A stretch of DNA of 64,000 nucleotides from Borrelia coriaceae (lineage in GTDB: Bacteria > Spirochaetota > Spirochaetia > Borreliales > Borreliaceae). This document shows positions 8,754 to 17,120 of this stretch, piece after piece; positions within the stretch are counted from its first letter, which is position 1, and each line of letters begins with the position of its first letter. Below the pieces are notes generated by a model that was given only the letters and a program-made list of their open reading frames with translations, made no database searches and had not been told where the DNA came from. The DNA is taken from contig NZ_CP075076.1 in NCBI RefSeq assembly GCF_023035295.1, positions 806,001 through 870,000 of the forward strand, given 5' to 3'. The translations under genes were made by a program, and so were the position numbers.

Positions 8754-9242
8754 TTATTGTGTTTTTGCTATTTTAAAAAAATAGTTTATGCCAGGATTTA
8801 GATATTTGAGAAATTTGCTTCCTTCTAAAAAATAGTTGGGATTAAAGATTTGTTGAGAGTAAATTATATACACTGAAATTGCAATTATGCCAAAGGCTTC
8901 AAATAAACCAAGTATGAGTCCAAGCATTCTGTTGAAGAAGAGTAATTTAAGATGACTTATTATTGATTCGATTAGTGATTGTAAGATTAAGAATCCTATG
9001 TGTATTATGAGGAAAAATACTAATATTGCTTGCACATATGATAGTTCAAGAATAGGTGATATTAATATTTTAAAATCATTGGTTTTGTTGTAAAGCAAAA
9101 ATATTAAGGTAAAAATCTCAACAAATCCGGCAATTTCTTTAATAAATCCTCTTAAAAATCCTCTAAGTCCTAGCGATATAAAAATTATTATTATTAGTAT
9201 GTCTACTATACCAGTTATTTTAAAAGGATCATTAACGAGCAT
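8754..9242 (-). CDS. cvpA: CvpA-family membrane protein
   Basis: A 162-residue protein with four predicted membrane segments and the CvpA-family opening ([20 protein letters not shown], residues 13-32, with FIKEIAGF following). In enterobacteria CvpA is needed for colicin V export and bile resistance, and its molecular role is unknown. Its start codon lies inside the murG 3' end (11-base overlap). It is followed after 10 bases by the holB-like gene, so it belongs to the murG-to-rrp2 operon. Confidence 0.8.
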   Translation of the reverse strand: MLVNDPFKITGIVDILIIIIFISLGLRGFLRGFIKEIAGFVEIFTLIFLLYNKTNDFKILISPILELSYVQAILVFFLIIHIGFLILQSLIESIISHLKLLFFNRMLGLILGLFEAFGIIAISVYIIYSQQIFNPNYFLEGSKFLKYLNPGINYFFKIAKTQ

Positions 9243-10320
9243 TTATTTCCTCAAATTCTTTTAATAATAGATTGGCTATTAGATTTGATGAATTTTTATT
9301 ATGAAATTTTTTTATATTATTTCTTAATATATTAGACTTTTCTTTATTTCCTATAATTTCTTTTATCATATTTATAATTTTAGTTTCACTTAAGTTTTCT
9401 TCGTCTATTTTGAGGCATGCATTTTGTTCTTCTAATAATTTTGCGTTTCTGATTTGATCTCCCCTTGAGCCTTTTGTAAATGGAATAAATATTACACATG
9501 CGCCAGCATTGGCAAATTCCTTAATAGCTCCTGCGCCTGCCCTGCTTATTATTATATTTGAAAATTGTATTATACTTGCCATTTGTTCTGCATTAAAAAA
9601 TTGACTTCTTAGATAATTATTCTCTCTAATTGCATCTAGATTTCTGCCGCATTGATGTATAAAATATGCATCAATTTCATTTTTGATATTAAGTATTAAT
9701 TTATTTAAAACTTCTGCTCCAAGAGAACCCCCAAGTATGCTAATTATAGGCTTTTTTGTGTCTTGAGTTAAGTTTTTTATAATATTGGGATTTGGACTTG
9801 AGAATTCTTTTCTTATTGGTGAGCCTGTATATAAAACATTTTTGTTTTTAAAGTATTTTGTGCTTTCTTTAAAGCTTATATGTATTTTGTTTGCGAATTT
9901 TGAATTGATTTTTGTTGCAAGTCCAGGATCAAGATCCATTTCGTGGGTTACACTTTTTATTTTAAGTAGACTTGCTGCAATAATTGGTGGACTTGATACA
10001 AAACCGCCAGTTGCGTATATGATTTGGGGTTTATACTTTTTTATTATGAGGAAGCTTTTGATTATTCCAAATATGACCTTAAAAAAGTCAGTGAAGTTTT
10101 TTAGGGAAAAATATCTTCTAAGTTTTCCTGATGGAATTGCAATAAATTTGATGTATGGATATTCTTTTATAATTCTGTCCTCCATTGAGTTTTTTTGTCC
10201 TAACCAGAAAAATTCAATATTTGTATCGAGTTCTCTTAATTTTGAAATTATTGCTATTCCTGGAAAGACATGTCCTCCCGTTCCCCCTCCTGTAAAAAAT
10301 AGTCTTCTTTTAGTGTTCAT
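9232..10320 (-). CDS. murG: UDP-GlcNAc transferase MurG
   Basis: MurG adds GlcNAc to lipid I to give lipid II on the inner face of the cytoplasmic membrane. The 362-residue reading from ATG 10320 starts with the donor-loop motif [14 protein letters not shown]. It carries the GT-B second-domain motifs [10 protein letters not shown] and [15 protein letters not shown]. The frame is open 22 codons further upstream (to 10386), but that extension is atypical for the family, and AAGAGAT precedes ATG 10320. It heads a minus-strand run murG-cvpA-holB-hk2-rrp2, which puts a cell-wall enzyme in the same transcript as the Rrp2 system. Confidence 0.93.
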   Translation of the reverse strand: MNTKRRLFFTGGGTGGHVFPGIAIISKLRELDTNIEFFWLGQKNSMEDRIIKEYPYIKFIAIPSGKLRRYFSLKNFTDFFKVIFGIIKSFLIIKKYKPQIIYATGGFVSSPPIIAASLLKIKSVTHEMDLDPGLATKINSKFANKIHISFKESTKYFKNKNVLYTGSPIRKEFSSPNPNIIKNLTQDTKKPIISILGGSLGAEVLNKLILNIKNEIDAYFIHQCGRNLDAIRENNYLRSQFFNAEQMASIIQFSNIIISRAGAGAIKEFANAGACVIFIPFTKGSRGDQIRNAKLLEEQNACLKIDEENLSETKIINMIKEIIGNKEKSNILRNNIKKFHNKNSSNLIANLLLKEFEEINAR

Positions 10321-10380
10321 ATATCTCTTGCATACATTTCTTATATTTATTATTAATTGATCTATTGTTATATTGTAATT

Positions 10381-10407
10381 TAACAATGCATTCTAATGCA
10401 AATGTTA
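10381..10407. repeat. Small inverted repeat upstream of murG
   Basis: TAACA (10381-10385) pairs with TGTTA (10403-10407), and TGCAT (10387-10391) pairs with ATGCA (10396-10400). This interrupted dyad lies 60 bases upstream of the murG start. It may be an operator or leader hairpin. The rest of the 236-base gap between pdxK and murG holds only short AT palindromes (for example CCTTTAAAGG at 10515-10524). Confidence 0.25.
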
Positions 10408-10556
10408 TATATTTTTACTTTTTAATGTAGCTTTTTTAAGCTTTATTGGACTTGTAAAAATGTCGAAATTTATTTATGTGTAAAATTATATTTTCTTTAA
10501 ATCAATTATTTTAACCTTTAAAGGATAAGATATTTATCTGTAAATAGATTAGATGA

Positions 10557-11351
10557 TTAAAAAATATTTGTTAAAAATTGTTCAATTTGAATGCCTTCTT
10601 TTTTGGAAGTATTGTTTTCGATAGAATATTTTATGATTGAATGAATTACTTTGGTTGCCTTTTCTAGTGCATATTCTATTTCAAATTTTTCCAGATATCC
10701 TATTAGTAGACTTGTAAATAAATCTCCTGTTCCTCCAAAGTTTTGTTCTAATTTTTCTAAAAAGATTTCTGAATATTCTTTTGTTTTTGTATTATAAGCA
10801 ATGTTTCCTATAAGATTGTTTTTTTCTACACTTGTGACTACAATTATTCCATTTATTTCAAGACTTAATATTGCTTTTATTATTTCATCTTTATTTTTTA
10901 TTTTTTTAGTTTTAGCTAGCATTTTCAGTTCTGTGATGTTAGGTGTTATAATATCTGCATATTTGATTAGACTTCTAAATCCATTTACTATTTTGTCATC
11001 AAAAGTAGGGTAGAGCATGTCATTATCTGCAAATACAGGATCAATTATTATTTTATCAAATTTGAATAGCTTAAACATCTTTTCTATTATTTTTTGTTGG
11101 ATGTTGCTTCCAAGAAATCCACTATAGAATATATCAAAGTATTCATTTTGATTTTTCCAAGATAAAATAAATTTTTCTAATTTATTTGTTAAATCTATTA
11201 TTTCAAATCCTTTGTAATCTGTTGTTGCTGATAGAACAGCAGTTACAAATGGACAAACTTGCATATTAAATGATGATATTACCGGTATGCATATTGTAAG
11301 TGATGCTCGACCTATAGTTGAAATGTCATGCATCGTTAATATTCGTTTCAT
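10557..11351 (-). CDS. pdxK: Pyridoxal/pyridoxine kinase
   Basis: A 264-residue PfkB/ribokinase-superfamily kinase of the PdxK/PdxY type. It opens with [13 protein letters not shown], where most relatives have SGxxxGxAG. It has the anion-hole motif [16 protein letters not shown] near residue 208, with the catalytic Asp in GTGD. It would phosphorylate vitamin B6 vitamers to make pyridoxal phosphate, a salvage step in an organism without a visible B6 synthesis pathway here. Its ATG overlaps the tsaD stop by 4 bases (ATGA), showing translational coupling. AAAGG precedes the start. Confidence 0.85.
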   Translation of the reverse strand: MKRILTMHDISTIGRASLTICIPVISSFNMQVCPFVTAVLSATTDYKGFEIIDLTNKLEKFILSWKNQNEYFDIFYSGFLGSNIQQKIIEKMFKLFKFDKIIIDPVFADNDMLYPTFDDKIVNGFRSLIKYADIITPNITELKMLAKTKKIKNKDEIIKAILSLEINGIIVVTSVEKNNLIGNIAYNTKTKEYSEIFLEKLEQNFGGTGDLFTSLLIGYLEKFEIEYALEKATKVIHSIIKYSIENNTSKKEGIQIEQFLTNIF

Positions 11352-12364
11352 GTTTTTTTGCCTTTTGTATATTTATAATTGTATATTCTTGAATTTGCAT
11401 CAGTTTCAATTGGACTTGCTCCGTATTTTAAATACATAAGATAGCCAATTCCTGCAATCATGACACCATTGTCTGTACAAAGGTCAATTGGTGGATAGTA
11501 TGTTTCTATTTGAAGGGTTTTGATCTTTTCTCTTAAATAAAGATTGCTTGCAACTCCTCCAGATATTATTAATTTTTTTATATTAGTGTCTTTTATTGCT
11601 CTTTTAATTGGAATAATTAAATTTTCAAAAGCTACTCTTTGGAAGCTTGCAGCAATATTATTGTTTGTAATGCTTACATTTTTGTCTTTAAATTTTTCAA
11701 GCTGATGTATGCATGCTGTTTTAAGGCCTGAATATGAAAAATCATACTTATTTTCTTTTTTGTCAAAAATCGTAGTGGGGAAGTTAAATGCATATTGATT
11801 ACCACTTTTGGCCAATTTTTCTATGTTTGGCCCGCCTGGAAATCCCATTTTGTAGTGTTTTGCTACCTTGTCAAATGCTTCTCCGCAAGCATCGTCAAGT
11901 GTTCTTCCAAGTATTTCAATGTCGTCGAAGTTATTCTGTTTTGCAAGTATTGTGTGTCCTCCACTTAATATTAGAGATAGAAATGGATATTCTATTTTTT
12001 TTGTCATTAGGGGTGCATAAAGATGTCCCAAGATATGGTCAGTGCAAATTAAGGGCTTTTTAAGGGCAATTGATAAACCTTTGGCAAAATTTACCCCAAC
12101 GATTAAGGATCCAATAAGACCTGGTTTAGATGTGACTGCTATTAAATCAATTTCTGATACATGTATTTGAGCCTTTGTTATTGCTTGTTGACATACATAC
12201 ATGATGAATTCTGTGTGTAGTCTTGATGCGATCTCTGGAACTACACCATAATATTTTTTGTGTTCTTCTTGACTGAGTTTGATATTACTTAAAATTTTAA
12301 TTCCATCTTCTACTATGGCTGCACAGCAATCATCGCATGAACTTTCTATTCCAAGCACTTTCAT
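11348..12364 (-). CDS. tsaD: tRNA t6A synthesis protein TsaD
   Basis: A 338-residue Kae1/TsaD protein of the ASKHA fold, formerly Gcp. Features seen are the opening [14 protein letters not shown], the metal-binding His pair in [10 protein letters not shown] (about 110-119), the SGGHT loop (134-138) and the late SGGVASN motif. With TsaB, TsaC and TsaE it attaches threonylcarbamoyl to A37 of ANN-decoding tRNAs. The CDDCCAA sequence replaces the more usual CDETAAA. The start lies 35 bases inside the deacetylase gene, and AGAGGG precedes it. Confidence 0.93.
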   Translation of the reverse strand: MKVLGIESSCDDCCAAIVEDGIKILSNIKLSQEEHKKYYGVVPEIASRLHTEFIMYVCQQAITKAQIHVSEIDLIAVTSKPGLIGSLIVGVNFAKGLSIALKKPLICTDHILGHLYAPLMTKKIEYPFLSLILSGGHTILAKQNNFDDIEILGRTLDDACGEAFDKVAKHYKMGFPGGPNIEKLAKSGNQYAFNFPTTIFDKKENKYDFSYSGLKTACIHQLEKFKDKNVSITNNNIAASFQRVAFENLIIPIKRAIKDTNIKKLIISGGVASNLYLREKIKTLQIETYYPPIDLCTDNGVMIAGIGYLMYLKYGASPIETDANSRIYNYKYTKGKKT

Positions 12365-13256
12365 TTTTGCCCTCTTTTTGATATAGGTTTATTAAATTTT
12401 GAAACTCAAATTCTTTGTTTAAGTTTTCAGATTCTTTTTTGAGTATTTTAAGAGTATTTTTTGACCAAATATGTCCTATTACTTTGACAATTCCTTTTGT
12501 TCTAGCTACTTGTTTTGCTTGTTCTAGTGCTTTAGCAACTGCTTTTTCATTATCTTTGTTATCGAGGAAGATATCTCTTTTTTCTACTATAATTCCAAAT
12601 TTTTTACCAGTCTGTTCGGATATACTTTCTTTGGTAGTTAAGCTATCAAAAAAATATCTGTTTTCTTCTTTAAGTTTTATTAAAATAATTTGCATTATGT
12701 TTTCATTTGCAGTAATAAGACTTCCCATATGATTATTCATTATCTTTGCGTTGGGATATGTTTTAAACGTCTTTTCAATTTTTGTTCGTATTGAAAAGAC
12801 GTTGTCGTTGATATTTATGTTAAATTTTTCTATTGAAGTTTTATATTTTGATTGCATTGGAAAATGAATCATTATAATTTTATTTTTGCTTGCTAATTTA
12901 TTATAAAAATCCATTGATTTTGGTAAAAAGGGGATGATTGAAAAATTGATGTTTAAATCAATTTTTATGAATTCATCTAACATGAATTCATCATAGCCAA
13001 CATCATCAATGATAAGATAAAATTTTGGTTTTGAGTTATTAAATTGTAATTTTTTTTGTACTTTAGTTAAATTTTCTTTTTTTATGTTGGCTAATTTGTC
13101 CTTGAAGTTTAGATTAATTTTTTTTATATTTGATTTTATATATACAAAGCTGGAGCATAGGACAATTATTGAGACAAGAGAAGTGATAACAATAAATGAT
13201 ATTGTGATTTTTAATTTGTATTTCTTTAAAAAATTAGAAGCATTCTGAATATTCAT
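12330..13256 (-). CDS. Divergent polysaccharide deacetylase family protein
   Basis: A 308-residue protein with one N-terminal membrane anchor (about 15-37) and a periplasmic domain of the YibQ/DUF610 divergent polysaccharide deacetylase family. Family motifs visible are [28 protein letters not shown] and the late IVKVIGHIW. The IDD, NHMGS and FLDN segments correspond to the metal-site positions of NodB-like enzymes, but activity is unproven in this branch. It lies between rpoS (upstream, 45-base gap) and tsaD (downstream, overlapping), so it may be read from the rpoS transcript. Confidence 0.8.
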   Translation of the reverse strand: MNIQNASNFLKKYKLKITISFIVITSLVSIIVLCSSFVYIKSNIKKINLNFKDKLANIKKENLTKVQKKLQFNNSKPKFYLIIDDVGYDEFMLDEFIKIDLNINFSIIPFLPKSMDFYNKLASKNKIIMIHFPMQSKYKTSIEKFNININDNVFSIRTKIEKTFKTYPNAKIMNNHMGSLITANENIMQIILIKLKEENRYFFDSLTTKESISEQTGKKFGIIVEKRDIFLDNKDNEKAVAKALEQAKQVARTKGIVKVIGHIWSKNTLKILKKESENLNKEFEFQNLINLYQKEGKNESAWNRKFMR

Positions 13257-13301
13257 GCCATCAGCTTATCATTATATCAAAATCGGGCATTAAGTCAATT
13301 G

Positions 13302-14105
13302 CTATTGATAGAGTTCTTCTCTGAGTTTTTTAAGTACTCTTTTTTCAATTTGTCTTACAGTTTCTGAGGAGATCCCAAGTTCATTAGAGATGTCTTTTAA
13401 GGTACTTTTTTTATCACTATTGTCTAAATTATATCTTTTCCTTATAATGTACCTTTCTTTGTCATTTAATTTAGTCTCTAATATATAGTTAAGATGTTTT
13501 AATGTTGAATTTTGTTCAAGAGTGCTCTCGGGATTGAAAGAATTGTCTTCATAAAGATTTAGTAGTGTGGAATTTTCTGAGCCTTCGATTTTTTTATCAA
13601 GGGAATATTCTTTTTCAAGATAGGGTATGATTTTTATATATTGAGAAGTTGTTAGGTTAAATCTTTCCATTATGTCTTCTTTTTTGGGTGATTTTTCTTC
13701 TTCCATAAGATATTTGTTTATTTGGAGTATAAGATTTTCTTTTCTATATGGGACTTTTACAAGTCTTGTTTTTGTATTTAATGCTCTTTGAAGCGATTGT
13801 TTGATCCAAAATGAAGCATAAGTTGAAAATTTGGTGTTCTTACTTGGGTCATATTTTTCAGCAGCTCTAATTAAACCTAAATTTCCTTCTTGTATTAAGT
13901 CTTCAACTTTTAATCCCTTCCCAGCATATCTTTTAATGATTTTTAAGACGAGCCGTAAATTGGCATTTATCATTTTATTTTTGGCTTTCAGGTCTCCAAG
14001 TTTAATTTGTTTTGCAAGTTCAATTTCTTCTTCGTGAGTTATTAATCTATGTTCTCTTACGGATTTTAAGTATATGTTTAAGTCTTCATTGCTAAATATA
14101 TTCAC
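13302..14105 (-). CDS. rpoS: Alternative sigma factor RpoS
   Basis: A 267-residue sigma-70-family factor. Region 2 carries DLIQEGNLGLIRAAEKYD and FSTYASFWIKQ, region 3 is VPYRKEN, and the region 4 helix-turn-helix is LKDISNELGISSETVRQIE. In Borrelia RpoS switches on the mammalian-phase regulon, and its own gene is driven by Rrp2/RpoN. The start is GTG at 14105, with GGGAG 7 bases upstream. A candidate sigma-54 element, an inverted repeat and a strong hairpin lie upstream (separate entries). It follows the flagellar rod genes on the same strand. Confidence 0.95.
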   Translation of the reverse strand: MNIFSNEDLNIYLKSVREHRLITHEEEIELAKQIKLGDLKAKNKMINANLRLVLKIIKRYAGKGLKVEDLIQEGNLGLIRAAEKYDPSKNTKFSTYASFWIKQSLQRALNTKTRLVKVPYRKENLILQINKYLMEEEKSPKKEDIMERFNLTTSQYIKIIPYLEKEYSLDKKIEGSENSTLLNLYEDNSFNPESTLEQNSTLKHLNYILETKLNDKERYIIRKRYNLDNSDKKSTLKDISNELGISSETVRQIEKRVLKKLREELYQ

Positions 14106-14130
14106 AATACTTCTCCCATCTTTTAAATTT

Positions 14131-14144
14131 GCATATCAACATCC
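14131..14144 (-). promoter_or_regulatory. Candidate RpoN -24/-12 element upstream of rpoS
   Basis: On the minus strand GG (14144-14143) and GC (14132-14131) are separated by exactly 10 bases, the invariant spacing of sigma-54 promoters. The -12 side reads ATGCA and is good; the -24 side (AGGAT) is a poor match to TGGCA. Initiation would fall near 14119, leaving only about 14 bases of leader. Such an element is expected here, since rpoS is RpoN-dependent in B. burgdorferi. Confidence 0.4.
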
Positions 14145-14159
14145 TCATTCCTTGTTGAT
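14135..14159. repeat. 7-bp inverted repeat overlapping the candidate rpoS promoter
   Basis: ATCAACA (14135-14141) and TGTTGAT (14153-14159) are perfect complements around an 11-base spacer. The dyad overlaps the candidate -24 region. It could be a protein-binding site or, in a longer transcript, a leader hairpin. Confidence 0.5.
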
Positions 14160-14179
14160 GTTATTACAACAATTATGTC

Positions 14180-14226
14180 AACTGTAAAAAATAATTAATA
14201 TTTTTATTTAATTATTTTTTACAGTT
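14180..14226. terminator. 19-bp perfect hairpin between flgJ-like gene and rpoS
   Basis: The arms 14180-14198 and 14208-14226 are perfect 19-base complements with a 9-base loop (14199-14207). The structure overlaps the last codons and stop of the flgJ-like gene and ends 74 bases before rpoS. It can end or stall the flagellar transcript, and would be inside the leader of any long rpoS mRNA that starts in the flagellar genes. Confidence 0.7.
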
Positions 14227-14540
14227 ATTTGATTGTAGATTAAATCAGCAAGTCTAAAACTTTGAGACTTAGCTACTTGTTTTGCTCTTTCTAAATAAAG
14301 CATATCTTCAAAAATTTCTTCCGTTTGACCCCCATGAATTAAATTATTTTCTTTTTTTAGAGAATTTTTCATGCTTTTAAGCATTTGATTTACAAATATT
14401 GCTTCAAATTCTAGTGTAGCTTCATAGAGTTTATTGTCTTTTTTATGTTGACTTATTTTTTCTGTTTTGTTTGTTAGGATTTTTCCTTGTTTTATTTGAT
14501 TTTTTGTTTCTAGATTTTGTAAATTAATTTTGTTTATCAT
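14208..14540 (-). CDS. FlgJ-like rod-binding protein, no muramidase domain
   Basis: A 110-residue protein whose second half (about 40-105) matches the rod-binding domain found at the N terminus of FlgJ: LEFEAIFVNQMLKSMKNSL, then GGQTEEIFEDMLYLERAKQVA. The C-terminal glucosaminidase domain of enterobacterial FlgJ is absent, as in many spirochaetes and alpha-proteobacteria. It probably caps or scaffolds rod assembly in the periplasm. A strong GGAGG precedes its ATG. It is the last flagellar gene before rpoS. Confidence 0.8.
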   Translation of the reverse strand: MINKINLQNLETKNQIKQGKILTNKTEKISQHKKDNKLYEATLEFEAIFVNQMLKSMKNSLKKENNLIHGGQTEEIFEDMLYLERAKQVAKSQSFRLADLIYNQITVKNN

Positions 14541-14556
14541 ATCTATTCCTCCAAAA

Positions 14557-15468
14557 TTAATTTTCCATATAGTTTATTAATTTTTTAGCTGCCTGAGTTA
14601 TTTGTATTAATTTTTTATTGCTAAACGTATCTGGATTTTTTGATATAAATTTATTTAGTTTCATATTTTGTGTCTCTATTTTTGTCTTTTCATCGTTTTT
14701 ATTGTTCAGTAAGTTTTTTTCCTTTCTTCTAATTGAGAGTATGAGTGGATTTAGTTTTATTGTTTCAATTTCGCTTAACAAGTCAATTCCATTGATTTTA
14801 ATTTCTATGGTCTTTTTTGATTTTATATTATTTTTTTCATTATTGATTTTTGGTTTTTTCATTATTGAATCTGATGAAAAATAGTCTTTTTTATTAGGAA
14901 TTGTATTGTAATTTTTATTATTCTTATTTTTATGGGTTGTTGTTTCGTTTAGTATATATTTTTTATCTTTCGATTTTCTGTTAGTTACTTTTGGGCTTGA
15001 TTTGATTGCTAATACTTTGTTTGTTTTGTTTTGTAATTTGGTCCTTAGAGGTATACCATTTTTTAAGTTTTTTGAATCGAACATGGATTCTATGTAAGCA
15101 TTTTGCTTTGAACTTTTAATTATATTTTCATTTATTTTGCTTGTTGCGCTTACTAGTGAAATGTTATTGTTTTTTATGTTTGTTAAAACTATTTCATTTA
15201 TGTAAAGCTTGTTTAAATCCTTATTTGATATTTCTTTTCCCTTAGTATAATTTTTTTTATTGGCAAGTTCTGCTATTATTCTAATTTTTGTTAAGATATA
15301 TGAGTCTGTAGATCTCATTTCTTTGTTATTGTTTAACTTGATCCATGCATTTGTTTGATTAGTAATATTATTTTTATTAAAAAAGCTTTTTTCAGATTGA
15401 TTTTTTTGTGCTAATGAGCTTAAGGCTATCGTTAAGTTTAATATGGCTAGAGTTATCAGTATTTGCAT
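14557..15468 (-). CDS. K/N-rich exported protein in the flagellar rod cluster
   Basis: A 303-residue protein with a clean signal peptide (MQILITLAILNLTIALSSLA). The frame continues to a TTG at 15492, but ATG 15468 has AAGGAAT 7 bases upstream and is preferred. The mature part is very rich in Lys, Asn and Ser, with a disordered middle (about 150-230) and a helical C terminus. From memory the same slot in B. burgdorferi is annotated flgI (P ring), yet I see none of the FlgI signatures. It lies 16 bases before the flgJ-like gene. Function is unknown, probably flagellar and periplasmic by context. Confidence 0.6.
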   Translation of the reverse strand: MQILITLAILNLTIALSSLAQKNQSEKSFFNKNNITNQTNAWIKLNNNKEMRSTDSYILTKIRIIAELANKKNYTKGKEISNKDLNKLYINEIVLTNIKNNNISLVSATSKINENIIKSSKQNAYIESMFDSKNLKNGIPLRTKLQNKTNKVLAIKSSPKVTNRKSKDKKYILNETTTHKNKNNKNYNTIPNKKDYFSSDSIMKKPKINNEKNNIKSKKTIEIKINGIDLLSEIETIKLNPLILSIRRKEKNLLNNKNDEKTKIETQNMKLNKFISKNPDTFSNKKLIQITQAAKKLINYMEN

Positions 15469-15578
15469 GATTTTATTCCTTTTGTATGGCAATATAGTTT
15501 ACCTTTATTTTAATATTATTGCAATTGCTTTTAGTTTGTTCGTTGTTTTCTTTGGATTTGTTCGTCAATTTAAAGTTT

Positions 15579-15610
15579 AATTATAAAATTAAAATAGAAT
15601 TTTTATAATT
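15579..15610. repeat. AT-only inverted repeat upstream of the K/N-rich gene
   Basis: AATTATAAAA (15579-15588) and TTTTATAATT (15601-15610) form a 10-bp dyad in the gap between the flgA-like gene and the K/N-rich gene. A minus-strand TATAAT (15585-15580) falls in the first arm, so this may be a promoter region. The rest of the gap shows nothing else. Confidence 0.3.
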
Positions 15611-15675
15611 TTGTGATATTATAGTGGATAAATAAGATTAGTAATGAAGTTAAAAATTGTATTTTTAATAATCAA

Positions 15676-16314
15676 TTATTGTTGTTTTTGTATTTTATTT
15701 AGTTTGATTTCGTCATCTTTCATTATATCTTGTAGTACTGTGTAGTTGCTTTGGTTTAATTCATTTAAGTTTAAAACTTCATTGTTTCTAGTTGTATTTA
15801 TTTGATATTTAAAATAAACGTTATATTCGTTTAAGCTTTGACCTGTTTTTAGATTTGTTTTTGCGAATACAATTGGTTCTATTATGTCAATATACATGTT
15901 TATTTTGTGATGTTTTTTGTAGTCTTCAAAGTTTTTTGCATAATATATCAGAGTTTTTTGTATTGGTATATTTTTGTAAGATATGTTTTTTATTGTTTTG
16001 AATTTTATATTGGTGGAGAATTTCTCTTCTATCTTGATTTCTGATTCATCAAAACTGAATTGTAGTATATAAATATTTTTATTTGTTAGATGTTTTGTAA
16101 TATAACTAATCATTTCAAATATTATTTGTTTTTGCTTAAAATCTGGGCTTATGTAAACTTGTGATAAGTTATTGTCATTACACATTTTTGAGTATTCTTT
16201 GGAGAAAAAGTATATCTTGTTAGCAGGCATTGTAAAACAGGTGTCATAAGGCATTATTTGTGATAAATTTATTGTAAATAGATAAAATATAAGCTTATTT
16301 GTGAGTTTGTGCAC
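15676..16314 (-). CDS. flgA: FlgA-like flagellar protein with SAF domain
   Basis: A 212-residue protein with an N-terminal hydrophobic export signal (about 5-20). Its C-terminal half reads like the SAF domain of FlgA: EPIVFAKTNLKTGQSLNEYNV around 140-160, then LQDIMKDDEIKLNKIQ at the end. FlgA is the periplasmic chaperone of the P ring, which is curious in a spirochaete. The start is GTG 16314, sharing one base with the flgG stop (TAGTG), so translation is coupled. The assignment rests on the SAF pattern and position and is moderately sure. Confidence 0.65.
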   Translation of the reverse strand: MHKLTNKLIFYLFTINLSQIMPYDTCFTMPANKIYFFSKEYSKMCNDNNLSQVYISPDFKQKQIIFEMISYITKHLTNKNIYILQFSFDESEIKIEEKFSTNIKFKTIKNISYKNIPIQKTLIYYAKNFEDYKKHHKINMYIDIIEPIVFAKTNLKTGQSLNEYNVYFKYQINTTRNNEVLNLNELNQSNYTVLQDIMKDDEIKLNKIQKQQ

Positions 16315-17108
16315 TATCTTTTTAAGTTATTGGCAATTCCTAGCATATTATCTGAAGTTTGAATTGTTTTTGAATTTATCTCGTAAGCCCTTTGTGCAAT
16401 GATCATCGTTACCATTTCTTCTGCGATTGATACATTAGACATTTCAAGGATACCTTGTCTTAGCCTGCCCATTCCATCAATTCCTGGAGTTCCTGATATT
16501 TCTTCTCCAGAACCAATGGTTTCTTTGAATATATTGTTTCCAAGCGCATTTAAACCTGCTGGGTTTACAAATCGTGCAATTTCCATCTGACCAAGTTCAA
16601 TTGGATCAGGGGTTCCATCAACTCTTACAGATATTATTCCTTCTTGAGATATTTTAATAGAATCTTGTATGTATTCTTCAGGAAAGGATATTTCCGGTAA
16701 TAATTTGTACCCTTGATTTGTTACAAGTGCTCCATTTGCATCGATTTTGAATGAACCATCTCTGGTATATCCATAAGTGCCATCTGGTAGGAGAATTTTG
16801 TAAAATCCGTCACCTTCAATTGCAACATCGGTTTTCAAATTGGTGGCTTGCAATTTACCTTGTTCAAAAATTCTGTGTGTTGCTGATATTTTTGTTCCGT
16901 GCCCAACTTGATTGCCAAGAGGGCGTACTGTGTTTTCAGTTGCGGGAGTGCCTGCTCTTTTTTGTGTTTGGTATATTAGATCTTCAAATTCGGCCCTTAT
17001 CTTTTTAAATCCTGTAGTGTTTACATTTGAAAGATTATTAGCAATTGTATCTACATTATATTGTTGCGCTTTCATTCCACTGGCTGATGTCCATAGTGCT
17101 CTCATCAT
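16314..17108 (-). CDS. flgG: Flagellar distal rod protein FlgG
   Basis: A 264-residue axial protein. The N terminus (MMRALWTSASGMKAQQYNVD, then TIANNLSNVNTTGFKK) and C terminus (MVTMIIAQRAYEINSKTIQT, then SDNMLGIANNL) are the paired coiled-coil ends of rod/hook proteins. The core (about 85-200) is FlgG-like. It forms the distal rod of the periplasmic flagellum. GAGGG lies 7 bases before the ATG. It is 12 bases downstream of flgF and coupled to the flgA-like gene. Confidence 0.95.
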   Translation of the reverse strand: MMRALWTSASGMKAQQYNVDTIANNLSNVNTTGFKKIRAEFEDLIYQTQKRAGTPATENTVRPLGNQVGHGTKISATHRIFEQGKLQATNLKTDVAIEGDGFYKILLPDGTYGYTRDGSFKIDANGALVTNQGYKLLPEISFPEEYIQDSIKISQEGIISVRVDGTPDPIELGQMEIARFVNPAGLNALGNNIFKETIGSGEEISGTPGIDGMGRLRQGILEMSNVSIAEEMVTMIIAQRAYEINSKTIQTSDNMLGIANNLKR

Positions 17109-17120
17109 AAACTAACCCTC

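Noticed and set aside
9785..10360. 191-codon plus-strand open frame antisense to murG
   Set aside because: It lies wholly within murG on the other strand, has no ribosome site or family motif, and its residues are what an antisense frame of an AT-rich gene gives.
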